Shown in pieces: positions 11,170-21,039 of a stretch of DNA of 64,000 nt. Position 1 is the stretch's first letter, and every line of letters begins with the position of its first letter. Under the pieces are notes generated by a model. It ran no database searches, was not told the origin of the DNA, and worked only from the letters and a program-made list of their open reading frames with translations. This stretch comes from Bactericera cockerelli. Lineage: Eukaryota; Arthropoda; Insecta; Hemiptera; Triozidae. Position numbers and translations under genes: made by a program. The stretch is taken from positions 28,431,101 to 28,495,100 of the forward strand of contig CM044956.1 in the NCBI GenBank assembly GCA_024516035.1, in the 5' to 3' direction.

Positions 11170-13761
11170 ATGGCAGGTGACCAGGACAGGAATCTTGTAG
11201 AGGTGGTGGTAGAGAGACGGAAACGTTTAATTACTAGGGTTCAGGAATTCCATGGACTCATTCCAAAAGTGGAAAATGACCCATTGCTTTTGGTCCGTAT
11301 GCGGGCCTCTATGCCTTATCTGGAGTCAACGTTCAAGGAGTTTCAATCAGTGCAGGATACTATTTGTGAATATAATGTTCTTCATCCTACTACAGAGGAA
11401 AGAATTGCCATTCATTCTGTTTCAAAACAGTTTGAAGCTATGTATTTTGATGTCTTGGGGGTCATTACAGGGACCTCAGAGGCCAAGCCTATGGTGGTTG
11501 CAACCAACGATGGTAGGATGAAGCCAAAGTTGCCTCAAGTGAATATTCAATGTTTTATGGGGGATTATGAATCTTTTCCTGCTTTTAAGTCACTTTTTGA
11601 TGCTTTGATCCATAGTAACACAGGTTTAGAACCTACTGAAAAGTACACATATTTGGTTTCCTTGTTGAAGGGGTCAGCCCTGTCTAGTGTTCAAAGCATT
11701 GCCTTTGTGGCTGAAAACTATCAAGTTGCCTATAATTCACTTGTCAAGCGTTTTAGTAATCCTCGGGTTGTAGCCCATCAGTGTTGTAATAAATTATTTG
11801 CCTTTAAGCCATTAACCAGTGAGGTTCAGTTACAGAAGTGGCTGGATCAATTCAACACAAATGTTGAAGCATTGGAAAATACTTCCCTACAGGATAAGGG
11901 TGATTTTTTACTGTTGTACATGGGCCTTAATGCATTAGACCCTCTAACTAGACAGGCTTTTGAGCATGAGAAAATCTCATTAAATTCCATACCCACCTAT
12001 TCTGATCTCCGGACCTATGTTCAGGCACGGGTTTCAGTGGCGGAGCTCATGGGTGCCTCGTCTGGGTCTAGTGTTAAAAAACCATTTATGAAGCCAGAGG
12101 TGAGAGGGTCGTATGTTACCCAAGTAGATGTTGCAGGTTTTTCCACAGATGTGTTGCCGTCCAATGTTGCCAGACCCTATAAAGGGTTTTCAAGTAGTTT
12201 CAAGGGTGATGTTCACCATGTAGCCAAACCCTCTAATGGGTCATTTAATGTTGCCAAACCCTCTAATGGGTCATTTAATGTTGCCAAACCCTATAATGGG
12301 TCATCCAGTGTTGCCAAGCCTGACTTTAGGTCAAACCAGTCCCGTTCTGCCAGTGGTGTTTCCTGCCCTCATTGTTCCAAGGCTCACCGCCTAATTGAGT
12401 GTAATTTATTTGCCGCCATGTCTGTTCAAGAGCGTTTTGACACAGTGAGGACCCATCATTTGTGTTTTGCCTGCCTCGGGCCTCACTCAAGGTCATCATG
12501 CTCAACCAAGTTCAGTTGCCGTCATTGTGGATCTCGTGCTCACCATTCCTTGTTGCACAGAGATATGCCTGCTAATGAGATTTCTCCCAGTGGGGGTGTT
12601 TCTCAACCAGTTGTTTCAAATCCAATTTATACTGTTTCGGATCAACCTAATCAAGCTGAGGTTAATCTTGCCCTCTCGTGTAGAGACGTTTCTGGCTCAG
12701 GAGTCCTCCCTAGTCGTCAGGTGTTGTTGGGTACAGCATTGGTGTCCATATTGGACAGCTTTGGAATCCAGCACCCAGTTAGAGTGTTAATAGATCCTGG
12801 TAGCATGATTAGCATTGTGTCTGCCCATTTAGTAAATATTTTGAATTTGCCTATCCAGACAAGTAATGTCTGTGTTTCCGGTGTGGGTGAATCTGAACCC
12901 ATGCGTGTGAAAGGTCAGGTTTCCTGCACCCTGTCTTCTCGTCTGGATGGCAGATCCCTTCCTATTGATGCTGTCATATTACCATCAATATCAGGTCATG
13001 TTCCCTCTGTTGCTGTCCCTAAGCATGTTTTGTCAAGTTTGGCGGGATATGCTTTGGCAGACCCAACCTTTTGCCATCCATCTAGAGTGGATATTTTATT
13101 GGGTGCTGAATATTATGCCAGCATTTTGGACTTACAAAAGTCGGTAGTGTCTGGTGAACCCTCCCTTATTCCTACTATGTTTGGTTATCTTGTTATGGGA
13201 GTGGTAAACTCTAATACCCCCCTTGTATCTCAGTCCTTTCATGTGACTACTGTGGACACAGCACTGCATGATCAACTGAGAAAGTTTTGGGAAAGGGAAG
13301 AGGTTCAAGTTAAAATTCCAGCCCATCCAGATGAGGTCCGATGTGAAGAGCACTTTGTGAACACACATTACAGGGACCCTGATGGAACTTATGTTGTTCG
13401 TTTGCCTTTTCGTGCTGACTGCCCACCTGATTTAGGAAATAATTTGAATCATGCCAAGTCTCGGTTGTTAAAACTGGAGCGTTCCCTGGAATATAAACCA
13501 GAATTTAAATCTCTTTATCATGAAAATTTAAAGGATTATGTTGATCAGGGACATATGATCCCAGCCACAAAGCCATCCACTTATGTTCTGATTCATCATG
13601 GTGTTATGAAGGCCTCTAGTTCTACAACCAAGGTGCGGGTTGTTTTCAGCCCTGCTGAGCGTGCAAGTCCCCACCATCCATCTTTGAACGAAACCTTGCT
13701 AGTTGGTCCAAAACTCCAGTCAGACATAAATGACCTGATTTTGAATTTCCGTTTAAAATAA
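11170..13761 (+). CDS. BEL/Pao Gag-protease and start of reverse transcriptase
   Basis: An open frame runs from 11092, but the start is placed at the ATG at 11170 (MAGDQDRNLVEV) because the upstream codons sit in a T-rich leader and look non-coding. The Gag-like part (DUF1759-type) comes first. A stretch of tandem repeats encoding NVAKPSNGSF follows at about 12221-12315. Two cysteine/histidine clusters, CPHCSKAH near 12364 and CRHCGSRAH near 12520, resemble nucleic-acid-binding knuckles. The aspartic protease has VRVLIDPGSMIS, with its catalytic Asp codon at 12793. The N-terminal part of the reverse transcriptase follows, with KVRVVFSPAERAS near 13632. The frame ends at TAA 13759-13761, just before the polymerase core, because of an apparent extra A in the A run at 13755-13758. 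Translation would otherwise continue into the next frame. Confidence 0.93.
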   Translation: MAGDQDRNLVEVVVERRKRLITRVQEFHGLIPKVENDPLLLVRMRASMPYLESTFKEFQSVQDTICEYNVLHPTTEERIAIHSVSKQFEAMYFDVLGVITGTSEAKPMVVATNDGRMKPKLPQVNIQCFMGDYESFPAFKSLFDALIHSNTGLEPTEKYTYLVSLLKGSALSSVQSIAFVAENYQVAYNSLVKRFSNPRVVAHQCCNKLFAFKPLTSEVQLQKWLDQFNTNVEALENTSLQDKGDFLLLYMGLNALDPLTRQAFEHEKISLNSIPTYSDLRTYVQARVSVAELMGASSGSSVKKPFMKPEVRGSYVTQVDVAGFSTDVLPSNVARPYKGFSSSFKGDVHHVAKPSNGSFNVAKPSNGSFNVAKPYNGSSSVAKPDFRSNQSRSASGVSCPHCSKAHRLIECNLFAAMSVQERFDTVRTHHLCFACLGPHSRSSCSTKFSCRHCGSRAHHSLLHRDMPANEISPSGGVSQPVVSNPIYTVSDQPNQAEVNLALSCRDVSGSGVLPSRQVLLGTALVSILDSFGIQHPVRVLIDPGSMISIVSAHLVNILNLPIQTSNVCVSGVGESEPMRVKGQVSCTLSSRLDGRSLPIDAVILPSISGHVPSVAVPKHVLSSLAGYALADPTFCHPSRVDILLGAEYYASILDLQKSVVSGEPSLIPTMFGYLVMGVVNSNTPLVSQSFHVTTVDTALHDQLRKFWEREEVQVKIPAHPDEVRCEEHFVNTHYRDPDGTYVVRLPFRADCPPDLGNNLNHAKSRLLKLERSLEYKPEFKSLYHENLKDYVDQGHMIPATKPSTYVLIHHGVMKASSSTTKVRVVFSPAERASPHHPSLNETLLVGPKLQSDINDLILNFRLK

Positions 13762-16561
13762 AATTGCCATTACGGCTGATATTCGTCAAATGTACCGTGC
13801 CATCAAGGTAGATCCTAGGGACAGCCCGTTTCAACAGATTTTATGGCGTGAGGATCCATCTCAGCCTATTCAGCAGTATGAGATACAGCGTGTGTGTTTT
13901 GGTGTCGCTTCTGCGCCATTTCAGGCCCAGCGAGTAATCAAGCAACTAGTTGTTGATGAGGGGGCGAGGTTCCCTTTGGCTGCCCGTGCACTAAGTAGTG
14001 AGGTGTACATTGACGATCTGGTCTCTGGGGCATCTTCTGTTGAGGAGGCACTCAGGATGCGGGATGAACTAGTGTCCCTCCTTGCTGCTGGCAAGTTTGA
14101 ACTGAGGAAGTGGTCCAGTTCGCATCCTGGGGTCTTGGGAGATTTTCCAGAGGACATGTTGGAGAGGCCACACTCTTTATTTGATGATGTTGATGCCATT
14201 AAGATATTGGGTTTACAGTGGGACCCTTGCCAGGATATGTTTTGTTACAAGGTAGAACAACATTGCAATTGCCAAACCAAACGTCAAATATTGTCAAAAA
14301 TTGCCAAAATCTATGATACCTCGGGTTTTTTATGCCCCGTCACCTGTTGGATGAAAGTTTTTCTCCAGGTAATTTGGCTGAGAGGGCTAGCTTGGGATGA
14401 GGTTTTGCCTGGTGACCTTTTGACTGAGTGGAAGAGGTTTGCTTCTGAGCTCCCTCTGCTTGAGTCAATTCGTATTCCCAGACTTATTCTGGATACATTT
14501 ATTTTTCCTCCGGAATTGGTGGCATTTGCAGATGCTTCTCTTTCCGCTATGGGGTGTCTAGTTTATCTGCGCGTTGTCTGCACAGATGGGCGGGTCCTCA
14601 TTAATTTGATTAGGGCCAAAAGTCGAGTGGCCCCTGTGAAGCCGGTAACGGTCCCAAGACTAGAGCTGGGCGCAGCTGTGATGTTGGCTGAAGTCCTTGA
14701 ATCTCTGAAGCCTTTAATTACCCGTCTCAATATTTCAAACAAGTATCTGTTTTCTGACTCTATGGTTGTCCTCTCCTGGTTGCACACCCCGCCCCATTTG
14801 CTCAAGATGTTTGTTGCCAATCGGGTGGTGCGCATTCTGGAATTAACTGATCCGTCTCAGTGGAGACATATTCAAACTGAGTTGAACCCGGCTGACCTGG
14901 CCAGTCGAGGATGTTTTCCTAGTGTTATTGTTGATCATGATTTGTGGTGGAATGGTCCACCTTTCCTAAAGCAGGAAATTTCCTTTTGGCCAATGAGTAT
15001 TTTCACACCCGTTGAGGGCCTTCCTGAGCTGAAGTCAGCTGAGGTTACCACATTGGTTACAAAGGTTGTGCAGGAGTCTGAGGACTTAAGTTTTATTAAA
15101 AGGTTCTCTACCTTGTTTAGAGCCAAGCGCGTGACAGCCTGGATTCTTCGATGGCGTCACCGATGTTCGGCCAGTGCCCTTTCCAAACCTGTGGGCCCTT
15201 TGACCACCGATGAGTTAGTACAAGCCGAGCTGACCCTAGTGAGGATTACCCAGTCAGGACATTTCTCTAAAGAGATTGAGGCCGTTCAGTCTGGGCGTCA
15301 GTTGCCTGATTCACTGGCTCGGCTGTCCCCGTTCCTTGATGGGGGTGTTCTCAGGGTGGGGGGTAGAATAGACAAGGCACCATTGCCTTTTCATTCCCGT
15401 CATCCTGTACTTCTTCCAAACAATTGTCATATGGCCATATTGCTGGTCAGACATTTTCATATTTATTCATTGCATGGGGGCCCGCAAATTGTCCAAACTC
15501 TCTTCCTGCGTCAATACTTTATTATTGGCCTGCGCAACCTTGTTCGAAAAATAATTTTTAAATGTTTGCCATGTTTCCGTCTGTCTGCCAAGCCTCCTCA
15601 GCCTCAGATGGCGGAGCTACCCTTATCACGGTTCCACCAGTGCCGACCCTTTGTCAATACAGGGGTGGATCTAGCTGGTCCGTTCTTAATAAAGGATGGG
15701 TATTGTAGGAATGCTCCATCACTGAAGGCTTATTTTGCCGTTTTTGTATGTTTTTCTGTAAAAGCAGTTCACCTTGAGTTGCTTACCTCGCTTTCCACAG
15801 CCTGCTTTCTTGGTGCATTGGACCGGTTTATTGCCAGGCGTTCTGTTCCGTCCATGATATTTTCGGACCAAGGTACCAATTTCAAGGGTGCAGCCAATGT
15901 CATTGAGGACACTTGTCGTTTCTTACAGGAGAATGAATACTCCATTGTTGACCATTTAGGTAGCCGAGAAATCAAGTGGTCCTTTAATGCCCCAGCCAAC
16001 CCCTCAGCGGGCGGTCTGTGGGAAGCGAGTGTGAAGTCGGTCAAATCTCACTTGACTCGTGTGTTGACCAATCGACTTCTGCATTATGAGGAGTTTTCGA
16101 CCGTTTTAGTGAAAATTGAAGCCATTTTAAATTCTAGACCATTGGGTGTTCCATCTCCCACCGTGGATAATTTAGATGTACTTACCCCTGGTCATTTTCT
16201 TGTTGGACAGCCTCTTTTGTCACGTCCTGAGCGCAACTTAACTTTGTCACCATCAAATTTTGTTGCTCGCTGGACTCTAGTATCACAGATCTGCCAACAC
16301 TTTTGGAAGCGTTGGTCAGACGAATACTTGCATACTCTGCTTCAAAGACAGAAGTGGTATCACCAATCTGACAATGTCAAAGTTGGTGATGTCGTTTTAG
16401 TTTTGTCAGAAAATATGGCGCCTTTGCAATGGCCCATTGCTCGTATCACCAAGATACATCCTCACCAAGATGGTGTTGTACGTGTTGTTGAAATTACAAC
16501 GTCTGCACGCAGACTTCTCAGACCCGTTCGAAAGCTTCTCCTTTTGCCCACCTTAACTTAG
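13757..16561 (+). CDS. BEL/Pao reverse transcriptase-RNase H-integrase
   Basis: This continues the polymerase in the +1 frame; the first in-frame ATG is 13790, but the reading resumes at about 13757. The RT core includes TADIRQMYRAIKVDPR and the catalytic VYIDDLVSG near 14003. RNase H follows with FADASLSAMG near 14524. The integrase has an HHCC-like zinc region (HIYSLHGG near 15460, CLPCF near 15565) and a catalytic triad in VDLAGPF near 15667, FSDQGTNF near 15860 and GGLWEASVKS near 16011. The C-terminal region, RWSDEYLHTLLQRQKWY onward, is DUF5641-like. The frame is open to TAG 16559-16561. Apart from the junction with the preceding frame no break was seen. The junction could be a sequencing indel, a real mutation or a recoding site. 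Confidence 0.94.
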   Translation, partial: NKIAITADIRQMYRAIKVDPRDSPFQQILWREDPSQPIQQYEIQRVCFGVASAPFQAQRVIKQLVVDEGARFPLAARALSSEVYIDDLVSGASSVEEALRMRDELVSLLAAGKFELRKWSSSHPGVLGDFPEDMLERPHSLFDDVDAIKILGLQWDPCQDMFCYKVEQHCNCQTKRQILSKIAKIYDTSGFLCPVTCWMKVFLQVIWLRGLAWDEVLPGDLLTEWKRFASELPLLESIRIPRLILDTFIFPPELVAFADASLSAMGCLVYLRVVCTDGRVLINLIRAKSRVAPVKPVTVPRLELGAAVMLAEVLESLKPLITRLNISNKYLFSDSMVVLSWLHTPPHLLKMFVANRVVRILELTDPSQWRHIQTELNPADLASRGCFPSVIVDHDLWWNGPPFLKQEISFWPMSIFTPVEGLPELKSAEVTTLVTKVVQESEDLSFIKRFSTLFRAKRVTAWILRWRHRCSASALSKPVGPLTTDELVQAELTLVRITQSGHFSKEIEAVQSGRQLPDSLARLSPFLDGGVLRVGGRIDKAPLPFHSRHPVLLPNNCHMAILLVRHFHIYSLHGGPQIVQTLFLRQYFIIGLRNLVRKIIFKCLPCFRLSAKPPQPQMAELPLSRFHQCRPFVNTGVDLAGPFLIKDGYCRNAPSLKAYFAVFVCFSVKAVHLELLTSLSTACFLGALDRFIARRSVPSMIFSDQGTNFKGAANVIEDTCRFLQENEYSIVDHLGSREIKWSFNAPANPSAGGLWEASVKSVKSHLTRVLTNRLLHYEEFSTVLVKIEAILNSRPLGVPSPTVDNLDVLTPGHFLVGQPLLSRPERNLTLSPSNFVARWTLVSQICQHFWKRWSDEYLHTLLQRQKWYHQSDNVKVGDVVLVLSENMAPLQWPIARITKIHPHQDGVVRVVEITTSARRLLRPVRKLLLLPTLT

Positions 16562-16716
16562 GTTAGTTATCCATTCTAGTCAATTTGTTGTTTTCATTTT
16601 TCATGTATATTTGATGTATTATGTTGAGTCTTGTCCTGGTCCAACATTAATTTTTTCCGATACAGTCCACTACTTGGTTGATAGGTCCCTTCTCCCAGTT
16701 GAAAAATGGCCATTTT

Positions 16717-16729
16717 GGTGGGGGGAAAA
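16717..16729 (+). other. Polypurine tract
   Basis: GGTGGGGGGAAAA lies immediately before the 3' LTR, the expected place for plus-strand DNA priming. Confidence 0.85.
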
Positions 16730-17105
16730 TGTATAATTCTTGTGAATGTCTGAGTTGCCGCTCCTGTCTCCTATTTCCTCTCCTGATCATTTCGTGCTCG
16801 AGTTGAGAGTGGAGGGAAGTAATTTTTAAACCCTAACAAAAGTTAAAGTCCCACCCCAAGAAATCCGTGCCAAGTCAGCTGGCAACCCTGCAATTTTGGA
16901 GATCAGCTGTTTTGGAAACAAGTTGGGAGACGGCCTTGAACCACCAACCAACTCTAACCTCTTCACCACTTTCACTTTCTCTTTGTCTCTGCACGTTCCC
17001 AGACTTCCCAGGTAATATTTTTCCTATTTCTTTTTTTCGGATTTTCCTCATGTTCTTGCAATTTTAAGCCGTTTATCAACCCCCCTGAAAAGCCTCAACT
17101 TTCCA
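16730..17105 (+). repeat. 3' LTR of the BEL/Pao element
   Basis: 376 bp, with no difference from the 5' LTR seen by eye, followed directly by the target duplication TCAGA at 17106-17110. Confidence 0.96.
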
Positions 17106-17500
17106 TCAGAGCTAAATCATATTTACAAAAAAATTACAAATGCACTATGTAAAACACCAATACACATTAACATTAAAATTTTCTACTTTTCACGAGATAT
17201 AAGGCTTATAGCGTATAAGTAAGAAGCTAGTGGTCAGGCGCACGATCTCTATCACCAATGTATACAAAAATTCGTTGAAATCCGTTCAGTAGTTTCAGAG
17301 ATTTGCGCGTAACAAGGAATGTATTTAATGACAGACAGACCGACTGACAGACTCAAATCCAAAATTGCTCAGGAGGAAATGAAACGACCAGAAATATGAT
17401 TAATTGAAATCGGAGGAAAAAAATAATATTATTTTGCAAAAACGCACACAATACTACCGATTTCGTATTTTAGAAATTTCTCGGAAGTAATTATTGTAAA
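17106..17500 (+). repeat. Dispersed repeat R, right half after the LTR element
   Basis: It continues the sequence interrupted at 10348: GCACTATGTAAAACACCAAT, a TTTCACGAGATATAAG segment, GAAATCCGTTCAGTAGTTTC, TTGCGCGTAACAAGGAATG and a short CAGACAGACC run. The same order is found uninterrupted on the minus strand at 46570-46980. Confidence 0.75.
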
Positions 17501-17599
17501 CGGCACAGGGTGTCTTGTGGATTGCGTTTCCTAAAAGATAATATATAATCAAAAAGATTATTTACTATTTTTTTTACACCTAAACCACAAAAGAATATT

Positions 17600-18070
17600 T
17601 GGTAAAAAAGACGACTATATACATGGTGATAGAGGCCATGCGCCTGACCTCTAACTTTTTGTCTAAACGCTTATATCTCGTGAATGGTATACACCCGATT
17701 TTCATAAAATTCTATAAGTATACGCGTATTAGTGTTTCATATTATAATATATACTTTTATTTTTTTACTGAATAGGTAATTTATACTTGAGTCTTGCTTG
17801 ATCAATCGAAACGGTCTTTTCGCGGGAGAACGCCTCAAAGATACTACAGTGCTTATACATTGTTTAGTAACCACGAACATTTGGACCATGCAAAAGCGCA
17901 AAATTAAGGTCTAAGACTTACTGATACAGATATTTTGTAGAATCTAGAATGTAGGGAAAACAATATTTTACCATAGAGAATAAATTTGAAGAAAATCAGT
18001 TAAGTAGTTTAGAAGATACATGTGATTAAGCATAAAATCTCAGAACTGCCAAGAGTAAACAATGTGAATC
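17600..18070 (-). repeat. Dispersed repeat R, inverted copy
   Basis: The minus strand carries the family's hallmark segments: 'CACATGTATCTTC', a TTCTTCAAATTTATTC variant, and the CACGAGATATAAGCG block. It faces the split copy to its left; GTCAGGCGCA and TGCGCCTGAC mark the two arms near 17233 and 17639. Confidence 0.6.
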
Positions 18071-18983
18071 AATATTCATCACTTCACTAGACACTGGACA
18101 GCTGGAAATGGAAGAAGCCCAGTACAATGATTCTGCTAGTTCAATCAATACCCAAATTAATCCTTCCACCAGGATGTGAATAAAACACATGGACACGGAA
18201 AGTAAAGGAAGAGTCAGTTCTTCCGCTTTTACATGTAGAAATAACAACATACTCTACTCGTCCATGTACTGGTCTGGTAAACGTTTTGTGTACTTACAAG
18301 AGAGGAGAATTCAATATTTCTTGTACCTATGTAGATTGTAGATGTAGAATTTTTATTTGAAATATATTAATTTAAGGAAAAGGTATAGCTTCAAGCTTGG
18401 AGTGAGAGGATGGCAGTTGGAAGAGTTGTAAGGAGTGAGGTGTTGTAAAGAAGGGATACAGTGAAGGGGAGGTTGGATTTGTGGAGAGGAGGGATTTGGG
18501 GGGGGGTGAGAGAGAGAGAGAAAAAATGGAGAAAGGGGACACTTTTCTTTTGTTTCTCTGAAAATAAATATGAAAATGTCAAAATCAAAACTCGAAATGT
18601 GTTTTCCTTTCCCCACACTCTCTTTCCGTCTCTCAATGCTCTTAAAGGGAGCAACTTGAAACTTAATTTTTGACAAAATTGAAAACGTCTTAAACAGAAA
18701 TACATTTTTATTTCAAGAAAGAGAAAAAGAGCGAGAGAAATACTGTCATTTCTTGTGATTAGTTGTTAGGGTGTGGTTGGGAATTATTTTTGGTTCCAGG
18801 AATTGTTGACGGCTAGGTGGGAGGAAAACACGGAATCAAACTCCGGAAATCTCTAGCAGAAACTGAAAGCTGTATAAACCAACTATCTATAGTTACCTAC
18901 CACAACCTAATTTACCAATTATGTACTTTTCAGAAATTTTCTGTGTCGGCAACATGCTCAAAAATCTGATGTGACACCACACG
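18071..18983. other. Intergenic DNA, purine-rich middle
   Basis: About 18400-18560 and 18716-18740 are GA-rich on the plus strand and give open frames on both strands without recognisable content. No gene, RNA or repeat was supported. Confidence 0.4.
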
Positions 18984-19522
18984 ACTTTCCTTATCCCTCG
19001 AAAATCAGTCCAAATCCGCCATTGGTGACTCCACGCTATCAGTTAGCTAAAAATCAATGTAAAATTCGTAATCAGCATCTCAAAATCATTGGATTTGATA
19101 TCTCACAACCCCCATCTAGAATGAATAGTAAAAAAGTTAGTCCTAGGGGAGCCTCCCAAAATATCGGTAAATTGGGGCCGGGTTCCAAAAAGTTCAAGAT
19201 ATCAACAACAAAAAATGATCAGAATATACCTTTGTTACTTTTTATTACAAGAAAAAGTTGTTCTTATAAAATTCATATCTCCTATCGTATAGCCAGAACG
19301 GCCAAACGCCGCCATTGGCGGCACCGATTTTTTTCAAAAGTTTCGTGCTGCGTCCTCTAGATATTTATGACCTATGTATCGAATATCAAATCTCTAGCTA
19401 AAGCCGTCATTGAGATATTTTGTTTACAGACAGACACACGGACTAATGGCTGAAATCCTAAAACATGTTGTGGCACTGAAATCTGACCGAAAATTTTGGG
19501 TAATTCCATTAATTAGGAAAGT
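18984..19522 (-). mobile_element. 650-bp 'ACTTTCCTTATC' repeat, truncated inverted copy
   Basis: It begins ACTTTCCTTATCCCTCG on the plus strand and matches the reverse complement of the copy at 21694-22343. Shared segments include CGGTAAATTGGGGCCGGG, TCAAGATATC, and CAACCCCCATCTAGAATGAA. Its other end is decayed (TTAGGAAAGTAAAAAG), and only two CAGA units remain of the microsatellite. Confidence 0.75.
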
Positions 19523-19623
19523 AAAAAGTATTATTAGATTTAAAAAAAAATTGCAATGAAACCGAATCCTGGCTTAGATATTAGTTTGAACAATCATCCA
19601 CTTATACTTATGAATTTAAGCAT

Positions 19624-19629
19624 TTTATT
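19624..19629 (-). terminator. Poly(A) signal of the orphan gene
   Basis: AATAAA on the minus strand, about 47 nt beyond the stop codon of the 317-codon frame. Confidence 0.6.
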
Positions 19630-19675
19630 TTAAAACACTTCCTCCTCTGGTTCTCTTCAAAACTACGGCAGCCAC

Positions 19676-20629
19676 TCATTTCCTGTCATCATGCAAGTCC
19701 ATCTTGTTGTCTGTGTCTTTTGGTATCAGATTAATCTTGATCTTTCTTTTCTTCCTAAGAAAATTTTCAATATCGTTAATCTCAGGAACTGATGTGTTGA
19801 TAGCTGCTGATGTCCTTGAGTTAGAAGTCTCCTCTGGTAACGTTGGTCGAGACATTTCTGCTGGGATGGATAAATTAGCTTTGTTGGCTCTACTACTGGA
19901 TAGTACAATATCAGCTGCTGGTTTGGTAATGGTGTTATTTACTTGGCTAAAGTTTTCAGAGATATTTGTTAAACCCTGAACATTAGTGGAGAACAATTGG
20001 TCAGTTAATTTATCTGACGAAGCAATAGGATCTGCTAGAGGATTTATTTGATTTGAAAAAAATGACGAAGTTTCATTATCTTTCCTGATAACTCTGTCTG
20101 CTGTGGTTTTCCTTACAGTAACTGAAGTAAGATCACCCCTATTGTTCAGCACAGCCTGATCTGAGGCACTGTCTGCGCTTTCAGTTAGTATTGTATACAC
20201 CAATTGCACCTCACTATCATGGTGAGTTTTCTTGTTTTCAAGGTGGGGCGCAATTTTATCTGGAGTTCTCACTCTATCATTCTCTAGCAATGTTCTGTCT
20301 GGATGTGTTCTTACTAAATCTTTCGGTTTTTCAGTAGGGATGTTCCATTTGACCATGAACTGGTCAACTTTTTTCTTTCTATCCTCCTTAGAGGCTTTCA
20401 TATATCTTTTGGATTTGAATAACACTTCAAGATCGCTCAGAACTGTTTGGTTGAAATGTGGTCCCCAGAAGAAAGAGACGCCACTATGAGCAGGAACGCT
20501 ATATTCAGGATCATATTTGGTTTGGAAAAAAAGTGAGTCTAAGTTAAAACCTAGGATGGTGATACAACGGCCATGGTGTGCCAGACTGGAGAACAAGAGG
20601 ACTGTCGGTAAAAGCGTGTGGATGAGCAT
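19676..20629 (-). CDS. Secreted orphan protein, 317 aa, function unknown
   Basis: The ATG at 20629 opens with a hydrophobic signal-peptide-like stretch (MLIHTLLPTVLLFSSLAHHG). The mature part begins near residue 22 with ITILGFNLDSLFFQTKYDP. Seven N-glycosylation sequons are visible (N60, N185, N222, N226, N231, N252, N278). After the signal region there is no cysteine except C22, and no transmembrane segment. A lysine/arginine-rich stretch occupies residues 72-105, the middle is Ser/Thr/Asn-rich and looks disordered, and a basic RKKRKIKI lies near residue 292. A poly(A) signal (AATAAA, minus strand) lies at 19624-19629, about 47 nt after the stop. An acceptor-like TTTATTCCCTGACAG just upstream of the ATG allows a 5' UTR intron. 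No known family was recognised. Length, signal peptide and poly(A) signal argue that the frame is real. Confidence 0.72.
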   Translation of the reverse strand: MLIHTLLPTVLLFSSLAHHGRCITILGFNLDSLFFQTKYDPEYSVPAHSGVSFFWGPHFNQTVLSDLEVLFKSKRYMKASKEDRKKKVDQFMVKWNIPTEKPKDLVRTHPDRTLLENDRVRTPDKIAPHLENKKTHHDSEVQLVYTILTESADSASDQAVLNNRGDLTSVTVRKTTADRVIRKDNETSSFFSNQINPLADPIASSDKLTDQLFSTNVQGLTNISENFSQVNNTITKPAADIVLSSSRANKANLSIPAEMSRPTLPEETSNSRTSAAINTSVPEINDIENFLRKKRKIKINLIPKDTDNKMDLHDDRK

Positions 20630-21039
20630 GATCTACTGTTACGTTCAGCTGTCAGGGAATAAAATATATAATAAGAAGGTCTAAAAATTAATATAATAAA
20701 ATTTTGCAACTGATAAAAGGCAGATTTTTGTGAGTTTTAAAATAAGTGCTATCAATTTTGCAGCTGAAGCCTAAAATTCAAGTGGACATTTTACCTACTA
20801 CGTCTGTTGAAAATTTAATCTTGGAACTATATTGCTAATTATTATTTAACTGGCCAATTTTCGAACTTGAGACTAGCCATTCAAACGGGAAATGCAGTCA
20901 GCATTGCGGGTTCTTTATGCCTAATGTCAAAATGAGATATGGATAGAAAAAGACATGAGATCAAAAGGGTCACCATATCTACTTCTTTACAGTGGTATTA
21001 AACTTCATAGAATAGGTTCGTAGGTACTGATCAATCATA
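20630..21039. other. Upstream flank of the orphan gene
   Basis: AT-rich. It should contain the promoter of the minus-strand gene, but no core promoter element could be assigned with confidence. Confidence 0.35.

Larger units (their letters stand above)
10349..17105 (+). mobile_element. Complete BEL/Pao LTR retrotransposon
   Basis: A 6757-bp element bounded by two 376-bp LTRs that begin TG and end CA. A 5-bp target duplication TCAGA lies at 10344-10348 and 17106-17110. Between the LTRs are a primer-binding site, a leader with tandem repeats, gag-protease and RT-RNase H-integrase reading frames, and a polypurine tract. Order PR-RT-RH-IN and a C-terminal DUF5641-like region are typical of BEL/Pao. 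No LTR difference was seen by eye, which implies a recent insertion. One frameshift near 13755 separates the two long frames. The element is on the opposite strand to the chitin synthase and orphan genes. Confidence 0.96.

Noticed and set aside
19676..20629. The FNLD near the mature N-terminus recalls the start of integrin alpha chains.
   Set aside because: The similarity is limited to a few residues, the spacing to the following aromatic/glycine residues does not fit, and no FG-GAP repeats follow.
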